A stretch of DNA of 64,000 bases from Sphingobacterium endophyticum (GTDB lineage Bacteria; Bacteroidota; Bacteroidia; Sphingobacteriales; Sphingobacteriaceae). Location: contig NZ_ML771899.1 in assembly GCF_009733535.1 (NCBI RefSeq), positions 310,001 to 374,000 on the forward strand. Reading direction: 5' to 3'. Under the pieces are notes generated by a model. It was given only the letters and a program-made list of their open reading frames with translations. It made no database searches and was not told where the DNA came from. Positions 53,835-61,533 of this stretch are shown in pieces. The first letter of the stretch is position 1; every line of letters starts with the position of its first letter. The position numbers were made by a program, and so were the translations under genes.

Positions 53835-55493
53835 ATGGAAACCAAAGACTATATTGTATTCCTGTGCTACTTTATCATTGTTGCAGGGTATGGACTTTAC
53901 ATTTATTATAAAAAGAAATCTGCCTCTGGAGATTCGAAGGATTATTTTCTTGCCGAAGGGTCACTGACCTGGTGGGCAATTGGAGCTTCGTTAATTGCTT
54001 CAAATATTTCTGCTGAACAGTTTATTGGAATGAGCGGTTCAGGGTTTAAGATAGGCTTAGCGATCGCTACCTATGAATGGATGGCTGCCGTTACGCTCGT
54101 AGTGGTTGCTGTATTTTTCCTGCCTGTTTATCTGAAGAATAAGATCTTTACGATGCCACAATTCTTGAATCAACGGTACAATAGTACTGTTGCGATGATT
54201 ATGGCGGTTTTTTGGCTGTTATTATACATTGTTGTCAATTTAACATCCATTTTATTCTTAGGTGCCTTGGCTGTATCGAGTATATCAGGCATTGACTTTC
54301 AGGTTTGTATGATCGGATTGGCTGTATTTGCGGTTTTTATTACCCTTGGTGGGATGAAAGTGATTGGTTATACCGATGTTATTCAGGTGTTCTTCTTGAT
54401 TTTAGGGGGGTTAGCGACAACTTATTTGGCATTGAATCTTGTTTCGGATCATTTTGGGGGGACAGGTGTTTTAGACGGTCTTGGCATTGTTCATACCAAA
54501 GCGCAGGATCATTTCCATATGATATTAAAACCGGACAATGCGAATTATATTGACCTTCCCGGCCTTTCTGTTTTAATCGGGGGTATGTGGATTATCAACT
54601 TAAATTATTGGGGCTGTAATCAATATATCACCCAGCGAGCTTTGGGAGCGGATTTACCTACGGCTAGAAACGGATTGTTATTTGCTGCGGTATTGAAGTT
54701 ATTGATGCCATTGATCGTTGTACTTCCAGGTATTGCTGCCTATGTATTGTATAATGACGGACTGTTCCAGCAAGAAATGATTGCAGGAGGTGAATTAAAT
54801 CCGGATAGAGCCTATCCAGTCTTATTGAATCTATTGCCAACGGGGCTTAAAGGATTGTCTTTTGCAGCATTGACTGCTGCAGTTGTGGCATCATTAGCCG
54901 GCAAGGCCAATTCTGTAGCAACAATATTTTCTCTGGACATCTATAAAAAGATTTTTGATAAGGACGCATCGGAGAGGAAATTGGTGAATGTTGGTAAGAT
55001 TACGATTGTTGTTTCCATGATCTTAGCAATTTTCATAGCTCCCTATTTAGGGATAGATAAAAAAGGTGGATTCCAATATATCCAAGAATATACAGGTTTT
55101 GTATCTCCGGGGGTATTTGCGATGTTCCTATTAGGCTTTTTCTGGAAGAAGACGACTTCAAATGCTGCATTGTTTGCAACGATTGTAGGATTCTTACTAT
55201 CTATTGTTTTAAAATTCTTGCCTAATTTCATGGATCTTTCCTTCTTAGCATCGACAGGTTTTGCAATTCCTGTAAATGGTGTTTATGAAATACCATTTAT
55301 TGACCGTATCGGATTTGTATTTATATTCTGTCTGATCGGTATGTATGTGATCAGTATGTATGAGAATAAAAAAGGTGTTGTTACCAACGGTCTGGAAATC
55401 GATTCCAGTATGTTCAGGACGAAGACAGGTTTTGCTGTTGGAGCCTTGATCGTCATCGGTATTACGGCTGCCCTATATACCATTTTCTGGTAA
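53835..55493 (+). CDS. Sodium/sugar cotransporter, SSS family (SGLT-like)
   Basis: The protein has 552 residues and about 14 membrane spans. SSS features include DYFLAEGSLTWWAIGASLIASNISAEQFIGMSGSG in the first spans, the conserved NLNYWGCNQYITQRALGA region and FAALTAAVVASLAGKANSVATIFSLDIYKK. The resemblance to Vibrio-type galactose SGLT and its place after galT, galK and a mutarotase support galactose/glucose uptake driven by Na+. It starts 5 bp after the epimerase and ends at a strong terminator. Confidence 0.92.
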   Translation: METKDYIVFLCYFIIVAGYGLYIYYKKKSASGDSKDYFLAEGSLTWWAIGASLIASNISAEQFIGMSGSGFKIGLAIATYEWMAAVTLVVVAVFFLPVYLKNKIFTMPQFLNQRYNSTVAMIMAVFWLLLYIVVNLTSILFLGALAVSSISGIDFQVCMIGLAVFAVFITLGGMKVIGYTDVIQVFFLILGGLATTYLALNLVSDHFGGTGVLDGLGIVHTKAQDHFHMILKPDNANYIDLPGLSVLIGGMWIINLNYWGCNQYITQRALGADLPTARNGLLFAAVLKLLMPLIVVLPGIAAYVLYNDGLFQQEMIAGGELNPDRAYPVLLNLLPTGLKGLSFAALTAAVVASLAGKANSVATIFSLDIYKKIFDKDASERKLVNVGKITIVVSMILAIFIAPYLGIDKKGGFQYIQEYTGFVSPGVFAMFLLGFFWKKTTSNAALFATIVGFLLSIVLKFLPNFMDLSFLASTGFAIPVNGVYEIPFIDRIGFVFIFCLIGMYVISMYENKKGVVTNGLEIDSSMFRTKTGFAVGALIVIGITAALYTIFW

Positions 55494-55497
55494 TCAT

Positions 55498-55535
55498 AAG
55501 GCTGAAGGATGGAAGGCTCCTTCAGCCTTTTTTTT
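55498..55535 (+). terminator. Terminator of the gal operon
   Basis: AAGGCTGAAGGA (55498-55509) pairs perfectly with TCCTTCAGCCTT (55518-55529) around an 8-nt loop, followed by a T-run. It lies 4 bp after the transporter stop. Confidence 0.9.
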
Positions 55536-55552
55536 AAACTAACCTTACACTT

Positions 55553-57505
55553 ATGAGAAGCTTACTGATCTGTTCGGCTGGTTTGCTATTAACTGCAAAT
55601 CTTTCTGCACAGACTCCAACCCAAAAAATTTATCCCATTAACTTTTCGAAAGTTGCCATTGAGGATCACTTCTGGTCACCACATTTGGAAAAGGTAGCAA
55701 CGGCGACGTTGGATGCTTGTGTTTCCTATACGGAGGACAAAACGGGGCGTATTCGTAATTTTGAGAAAGCTGCATTGGGTTCTGGAAAGCATGAGGGGAT
55801 CTATTATGATGATTCTGACGTTTATAAAGCAATTGAAGCGATTGCCTATTCGCTTAAGAATTATCCTGATAAGGAATTGGAGGCCAATACGGATGGATGG
55901 ATTGACAAGATTGCCGCGGCACAGCAGCCCGATGGATATTTAAATACCTACTATACATTAACTGGTTTACAGGATCGATGGAAGGACATGGAACGTCATG
56001 AGGATTATTGTGCAGGACATTTGATTGAGGCTGGGATTGCTTATTATAATACCACTGGAAAGGATAAATTGCTAAAGGTTGCCACAAAGTTTGCTGACCA
56101 TATTGACAAATATTTCAGAGTTGGGAACAAACCTTGGGTTTCAGGTCATCAGGAGATTGAGTTAGCACTGATGAAGCTTTATCACCATACAAAGGAGAAT
56201 CGATATTTAGCGTTGGCGGACTGGTTTGTTGAACAGCGGGGTAAAGGTTATGGCGTTGGGAAGATTTGGGATGAATGGAAGGCACCTGAATATGCACAAG
56301 ATGATGTTCCTGTTAGGGATCAACGCAAGATTACAGGACATGCTGTGCGTGCGATGTACCTGTATACAGGCATTGCAGATATAGCATCTGAGACTAAGGA
56401 TGTAGGTTATTTGAGGACGATGGATGCAATTTGGGATGATGTATTGAATAAGCATTATTATATAACTGGAGGGATTGGAGCATCAGGTTCGAATGAAGGA
56501 TTTGGAAAGCCTTTTGAATTACCCAACGAAACGGCGTATTGTGAGACCTGTGCGTCCGTAGGGATGGTTTTCTGGAATCAAAGGATGAATATGCTCTCGG
56601 CTCAATCCAAGTATATTGATGTTTTGGAGCGTACGCTTTATAACGCTGCAATTGATGGAATGAGTTTGACAGGTAATCGTTTTTTTTATGGGAATCCATT
56701 GGCATCCAATGGGAATTATGAACGCAGTGAATGGTTTGGGACAGCATGTTGCCCATCCAATATTGCCAGGTTGGTATCCTCCCTGGGATCTTATATATAT
56801 AGCCGTTCGGCAACAGATTTGTATGTCAATTTATTTATTGGGAGTGAAACAACGCTTGATTTAAACAAGAATGAGGTTTTTGTTAAACAAACAGGTAATT
56901 ATCCATGGAATGGGGAGGTGAGCATTGAGGTCAGTCCGAAGAAATCAAGAGAATTTACGGTATTTGTTCGTATACCGGGTTGGTTAAAGCAGCCAGTTCC
57001 AAGCAGCTTGTATGCTTATGAGAGCAATAAAGCGAACGAATATACCATTACAGTCAATGGGAAGCCTACAGTGGGAATTGAGGAGGACGGATATCTGAAG
57101 CTAAACCGGAAGTGGAGGAAAGGGGATAAGATCGATTTAAAGATGGATATGGAAGTTCGCCGCATTGTGTCCTCGGATGAATTAAAAGACAATCACAACA
57201 AGGTTGCCTTACAGTACGGGCCTATTGTTTATGCGGTTGAGGATATCGACAATCCAAATGCTAAAAACGGCTTGTTCCTACCAGATGGCACAGAATTTCA
57301 GGTGAACTATAGGGCGGACCTTTTAGGTGGAACCAATGTGATTCAATTTAAGGCTCCAGTCGTATCCATTGATCATTCAGGAGGAAAGGTTGTTCAAGAG
57401 GAAAGAGAAATCACGGCAATTCCATACTTTTTATGGAACAACAGGGGTAAGAGTGCCATGCAGGTATGGATACCTGAGAAGTTAACCTCAGTACGGGTTA
57501 ATTAA
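55553..57505 (+). CDS. GH127-family beta-L-arabinofuranosidase-like enzyme
   Basis: The protein has 650 residues with a signal peptide (about 1-20, LSAQT). It forms an alpha/alpha barrel followed by beta domains. GH127 motifs are WIDKIAAAQQPDGYLNTYYT, RHEDYCAGHLIEAGIAYY, GHAVRAMYLY and the metal/catalytic cysteine pattern ETAYCETCASVG with GTACCPSNIARL. The family removes beta-L-arabinofuranose and related sugars. It stands between two terminators, so it has its own transcript, but its position next to GH43 and galactose genes suggests shared plant-polysaccharide use. Confidence 0.9.
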   Translation: MRSLLICSAGLLLTANLSAQTPTQKIYPINFSKVAIEDHFWSPHLEKVATATLDACVSYTEDKTGRIRNFEKAALGSGKHEGIYYDDSDVYKAIEAIAYSLKNYPDKELEANTDGWIDKIAAAQQPDGYLNTYYTLTGLQDRWKDMERHEDYCAGHLIEAGIAYYNTTGKDKLLKVATKFADHIDKYFRVGNKPWVSGHQEIELALMKLYHHTKENRYLALADWFVEQRGKGYGVGKIWDEWKAPEYAQDDVPVRDQRKITGHAVRAMYLYTGIADIASETKDVGYLRTMDAIWDDVLNKHYYITGGIGASGSNEGFGKPFELPNETAYCETCASVGMVFWNQRMNMLSAQSKYIDVLERTLYNAAIDGMSLTGNRFFYGNPLASNGNYERSEWFGTACCPSNIARLVSSLGSYIYSRSATDLYVNLFIGSETTLDLNKNEVFVKQTGNYPWNGEVSIEVSPKKSREFTVFVRIPGWLKQPVPSSLYAYESNKANEYTITVNGKPTVGIEEDGYLKLNRKWRKGDKIDLKMDMEVRRIVSSDELKDNHNKVALQYGPIVYAVEDIDNPNAKNGLFLPDGTEFQVNYRADLLGGTNVIQFKAPVVSIDHSGGKVVQEEREITAIPYFLWNNRGKSAMQVWIPEKLTSVRVN

Positions 57506-57556
57506 ACTATAAAAGGAATCCCTCAAAATTTTTGAGGGATTCCTTTTATAGTTTAA
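57502..57556. terminator. Bidirectional terminator: 27-bp-arm palindrome containing both stop codons
   Basis: A perfect inverted repeat with arms 57502-57528 and 57530-57556 and a one-base spacer spans the gap between convergent genes. The core is GGAATCCCTCAAAA / TTTTGAGGGATTCC followed on both strands by TTTTATAG. The GH127 stop (57503-57505) lies in the left arm and the stop of the PLP enzyme (57546-57548) in the right arm. Confidence 0.88.
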
Positions 57557-58736
57557 TATCTTTTAATGCGTGGTCAAAGTCGGCTATCAGATCATCAATA
57601 TGTTCGATTCCGACAGAGATTCTCAACATCCCTGAGGTTATTCCGGAAGTAGATTTTTGAGCCTTATCGTGGTGGGACCCCCACATACTTGCTGGATGTA
57701 CGACTAAAGATTCTACGCCACCTAAACTTGCTGCATTTGCAAATATTTCAAGCTTATCAAGGATATGCTGTGCATTTTTATAAGCTAAATCTTCAGTGTT
57801 CCCAATCACCTCAATACAAAGCATTCCCGTACCTCCACGCATTTGCTTTTGGGCAAGCTTGTTTTGAGGGTGGGATTCCAAACCAATATATCCTGTATAT
57901 TTTATGGCAGGATGACTTTCAAAGAATTTAGCCAAAGCCAATGCGTTGCTGTTAATCTGCTTAACACGCATGGACAGTGTTTTTAAGCCTCTTAATAAGA
58001 GCCAAGAGTCAAAAGGGCTTAATGATCCGCCAAGAACTAATGATCTTCGCCATACTTTTTGAATGAATTCTTTGCTGCCGCACACCACCCCGGCTGTCAA
58101 ATCGCTATGCCCACCCAAGTATTTTGTTGCAGAATGTACAACTACATCGATTCCAAAATCAGCTGGAGTTTGATTGATCGGGGAAGCAAAAGTATTATCT
58201 GCCATAGTTATTATTCCATTCTTTTTAGCTATGCTGGAAACAAATTCCATATCCGTAATGTCGAGATTTGGATTAGAAGGGGTTTCAATATAGATCAGTT
58301 TGGTGTTCGGTCGGATTGCCCCTTCAATTGCGTTATTATCCTTTTGGTCGACGTGAGACACCTCTACACCATATTCTAATAGGAATTCTTTGAAGAACAG
58401 CATGGCCCCTGAATAAAGGGAATTTTGAGTAACGATATGGTCACCTGCTTTAACGACCGCTAATATCGCATTACTTATGGCGGCCATTCCCGTTGCCAAG
58501 ACCAAAGCATCTTCAGTTTTCTCTAGACTTGATATAACCGCTGCAGCTTGAGAGTTTGTGGGATTACCATGTCTATGGTAAAAGTTAGGATTTTTGGGTT
58601 CCGTTGCGGCGATAATGTATTCTTTCAAATCATCATCTGCATAATACGTTGAAGTTTGATAGATAGGCGTAACAACAGCTTTACTGTCGTTAAATTCTCG
58701 CCCTTTGTGGATAAGGTCGGTTTCTATATGTGACAT
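57546..58736 (-). CDS. Trans-sulfuration PLP enzyme (cystathionine gamma-synthase / beta- or gamma-lyase)
   Basis: The protein has 396 residues of the Cys/Met metabolism PLP family. Motifs include TPIYQTSTYYADDD, YHRHGNPTNSQ, ALVLATGMAAISNAIL, the cofactor-contact IYIETPSNPNLDITD and the Schiff-base Lys in SATKYLGGHSDLTAG (near residue 205). It acts on cystathionine, homoserine esters or methionine. Substrate choice within the family cannot be decided by eye and no met neighbours help. Its stop codon lies in the shared palindromic terminator. Confidence 0.87.
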   Translation of the reverse strand: MSHIETDLIHKGREFNDSKAVVTPIYQTSTYYADDDLKEYIIAATEPKNPNFYHRHGNPTNSQAAAVISSLEKTEDALVLATGMAAISNAILAVVKAGDHIVTQNSLYSGAMLFFKEFLLEYGVEVSHVDQKDNNAIEGAIRPNTKLIYIETPSNPNLDITDMEFVSSIAKKNGIITMADNTFASPINQTPADFGIDVVVHSATKYLGGHSDLTAGVVCGSKEFIQKVWRRSLVLGGSLSPFDSWLLLRGLKTLSMRVKQINSNALALAKFFESHPAIKYTGYIGLESHPQNKLAQKQMRGGTGMLCIEVIGNTEDLAYKNAQHILDKLEIFANAASLGGVESLVVHPASMWGSHHDKAQKSTSGITSGMLRISVGIEHIDDLIADFDHALKDIKL

Positions 58737-58844
58737 CGTAGGTTGTTTAAAAAATAAAGGTATGAAAATTAAAAAAATAACTTGTAAATACTTAATTTCA
58801 GCTTCGAATTGTTTAAATAATTAACCCTAAATTACCTATATAAC

Positions 58845-61343
58845 ATGAAAAAAATGCTAGTCATTTTGGCTTGTCTAATTTCTACCTTTTCCTTTGCGCA
58901 AGTTAAATCCCCTGCTGAGTATTTAGGCTATCAGGTTGGATCGAAAGTTACGCCACATTGGAAGGTCCTGGAATATTACCAATATTTGGCAAAACAGGTT
59001 CCTGATCAAATTAAAGAGGAGTCATATGGCGAAACTACCGAGGGGCGACCATTAAAGGTGTACTATGTTTCATCGGCGCAAAACATGAGCAACCTAGAGA
59101 ATATCAGGACTAACAATCTGAAGTTAGCACATGCCCAAGAAGGGCAAGGAAGTACGAGTTCACCCGCGATTGTTTGGATTAGTAACAACGTGCATGGTAA
59201 TGAGACCTCATCTATTGAAGCTTCCATGATGACCCTATATGAATTGGTAAACCCGAATAACAGCAAAAGTAAAACCTGGTTGGAAAATACGTTGGTTATC
59301 TTGGACCCTTGCTTAAACCCTGATGGGACGGAGCGATATAACAATTGGTACAATGGGGTTGTAGGCATTAAATATAATCCAGAGTTGTATGCTCGGGAGC
59401 ATCGTGAGCCCTGGCCAGGAGGAAGGTACAATCATTATTATTTTGATATGAATCGGGATTGGGCATGGCAGACTCAAAAGGAGAGTACACTTCGTGCTGT
59501 AATCTACAATAAATGGTTGCCGCACATTCACGTTGATTTCCATGAACAAGGGATTAATTCACCTTATTATTTTCCGCCCGCAGCAGAACCTTTACATGAG
59601 GTAATAACTCCATGGCAGAGAGAATTTCAAACAACTATTGGGAAGCATAATGCCAAGTACTTTGATTCAAAAGGTTGGTTGTACTTTACGAAGGAAAGAT
59701 TTGATTTGTTTTATCCATCCTATGGAGATACTTATCCCATTTATTCGGGATCGATCGGGATGACCTTTGAAAAAGCCGGGAACAGTTCTGCTGGTTTGGG
59801 GGTGTATACTGATCAAAAAGATACCCTGACCTTGGTTGATCGTGCTATTCAGCATCATGCTTCAGGTTTAAATGTTATTGAAGTAGTTTCTCAAAATGCA
59901 GATAAAGTTGTTTCAGAATTCAAGAAATTTGGAGATGACGCTGCCTCTGGCAAACTTTCATCCTATCAAACCTATGTCATTAAGTTTGATAGCGGTAGGG
60001 AGAAATCGATCCGTGCATTGTTAGAATTACTAGATAAAAATAAGATCAATTACTATTCATCCACAGGCTCCCTGAAAGGTTTTGATTATTTCAGTAAGAA
60101 AGACCAGAGTCATAGCCTAAATTCAAAGGATGTTGTAATTCCTGGGAATCAATCAAAAGCAGCATTAATTCGAGTTTTATTCGAACCTGAGGCGAAACTA
60201 ACTGATTCTGTTACTTATGACATAACCGCATGGTCCTTACCGTATGTCTATGGTTTGCCAGCGATTGCTTCTGCTTCCAAAATGGGAAACCTAACACCCT
60301 ATCAGCTTGAACCTATCAATAACAGCACAGGATCGAGCTTTGGTTATGCGATTAAGTGGGACGGGTTTTCTTCGGCACAATTGCTAGCCGCCCTATTGAG
60401 AAATAAGATTACTGTTAAGGCATCCGATCAGAGCTTTAAATTAGGGGCTGAAGAATTTCCAAAAGGATCGTTATTGGTCATGAAAAATGGAAACAGATCG
60501 GCGACCATTGAAAAGGTCTTGAAGGAAGAGGCAGATCGATTAAATGTTAGGACCTATGCAATTCAATCTGGCATTGTTGACGGGGGTAAGGATCTAGGTA
60601 GCTCAGATGTTAAGACCATCAAAGCTCCTAAAGTCCTTATGATGGCTGGAGAAGGGCAAAGGGCCACCAATGTTGGCGAGGTATGGCATTATTTCGACCA
60701 GCAGTTACAATATCCAATAATTTTAATCAACCCCGCTGATTTCTCAAGGGTAGAATGGGATGAAATCGATGTTTTCATTATGCCAAATGGTAATTATCCA
60801 TTTTTAAAGGATAAAGCTCAAAGTGAAGAGTTTTCAAGTTGGATAAGAAAAGGCGGAAAGGTTATTGCATTGGAATCTGCCGTCACTCAATTAGCATCTC
60901 AAGGTTGGTCTGAGTTGAAAAGTCTGAAATCAGACACTGCCTCCTCGAAGGTTAAACCTAGTCTTCTTAAGAAATATGGGGATAGAGAACGTGGAGCTTT
61001 GGAGAACTATACTGCTGGAGCAATATTCAAGGTTACTTTTGATCCTACCCATCCGCTAATGTATGGGCTGAAAGATTATTTTACCTTAAAGCAGGATGAG
61101 AATCTGTTTCAATATTTTCCAGAAGGAAAGGGATGGAATGTAGGTTACATAACTGAAAATGCTAAAATGAGCGGTTTCGTTGGACATTCATTGAACAAGA
61201 AGTTAAAGAATGGAATGGTATTCGGTACACAGAATGTTGGACGAGGTTCCGTGGTTTATTTGACGGACAATGTCCTATTTAGAAATTTTTGGGAAAGCGG
61301 AAAGCTAATCATGGCTAATGCAACCTTCCAAACCGTAGAGTAA
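58845..61343 (+). CDS. Secreted M14-family zinc carboxypeptidase
   Basis: The protein has 832 residues with a signal peptide (about 1-19, FSFAQ). The M14 domain (about 30-340) has the zinc motif NNVHGNETSSIEA (His and Glu), the substrate-binding region LDPCLNPDGTERY and the third zinc ligand in HIHVDFHEQGINSPYYFPP. The catalytic Glu is expected in the GSIGMTFEKAGNSS segment. A long C-terminal part (about 370-830) includes a class I glutamine-amidotransferase-like region (VLMMAGEGQRATNVGE). It is probably periplasmic or extracellular. It may degrade peptides or peptidoglycan stems. Confidence 0.87.
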   Translation: MKKMLVILACLISTFSFAQVKSPAEYLGYQVGSKVTPHWKVLEYYQYLAKQVPDQIKEESYGETTEGRPLKVYYVSSAQNMSNLENIRTNNLKLAHAQEGQGSTSSPAIVWISNNVHGNETSSIEASMMTLYELVNPNNSKSKTWLENTLVILDPCLNPDGTERYNNWYNGVVGIKYNPELYAREHREPWPGGRYNHYYFDMNRDWAWQTQKESTLRAVIYNKWLPHIHVDFHEQGINSPYYFPPAAEPLHEVITPWQREFQTTIGKHNAKYFDSKGWLYFTKERFDLFYPSYGDTYPIYSGSIGMTFEKAGNSSAGLGVYTDQKDTLTLVDRAIQHHASGLNVIEVVSQNADKVVSEFKKFGDDAASGKLSSYQTYVIKFDSGREKSIRALLELLDKNKINYYSSTGSLKGFDYFSKKDQSHSLNSKDVVIPGNQSKAALIRVLFEPEAKLTDSVTYDITAWSLPYVYGLPAIASASKMGNLTPYQLEPINNSTGSSFGYAIKWDGFSSAQLLAALLRNKITVKASDQSFKLGAEEFPKGSLLVMKNGNRSATIEKVLKEEADRLNVRTYAIQSGIVDGGKDLGSSDVKTIKAPKVLMMAGEGQRATNVGEVWHYFDQQLQYPIILINPADFSRVEWDEIDVFIMPNGNYPFLKDKAQSEEFSSWIRKGGKVIALESAVTQLASQGWSELKSLKSDTASSKVKPSLLKKYGDRERGALENYTAGAIFKVTFDPTHPLMYGLKDYFTLKQDENLFQYFPEGKGWNVGYITENAKMSGFVGHSLNKKLKNGMVFGTQNVGRGSVVYLTDNVLFRNFWESGKLIMANATFQTVE

Positions 61344-61368
61344 AAATACCCATTTTTGGGGATTGTTT

Positions 61369-61413
61369 AAGGTCCTAATGTCTTTTATATTTGAAAGTAA
61401 ACATTAGGACCTT
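61369..61413 (+). terminator. Hairpin downstream of the M14 peptidase gene
   Basis: AAGGTCCTAATGT (61369-61381) and ACATTAGGACCTT (61401-61413) form a perfect 13-bp stem with a 19-nt loop and a short T-run. It lies 25 bp after the stop and could act on the + strand. The - strand mfd gene ends about 120 bp further on. Confidence 0.65.
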
Positions 61414-61533
61414 TTATGACCAGAAATCGCAAGATCAAAAATATTAAAATATTGCCGATGGCATACCTAAAATTCATTGGTGGATATTTTGTCTTTCTCT
61501 ATAAAACTGCGATACGCCCTTAATTCTAAGTTA

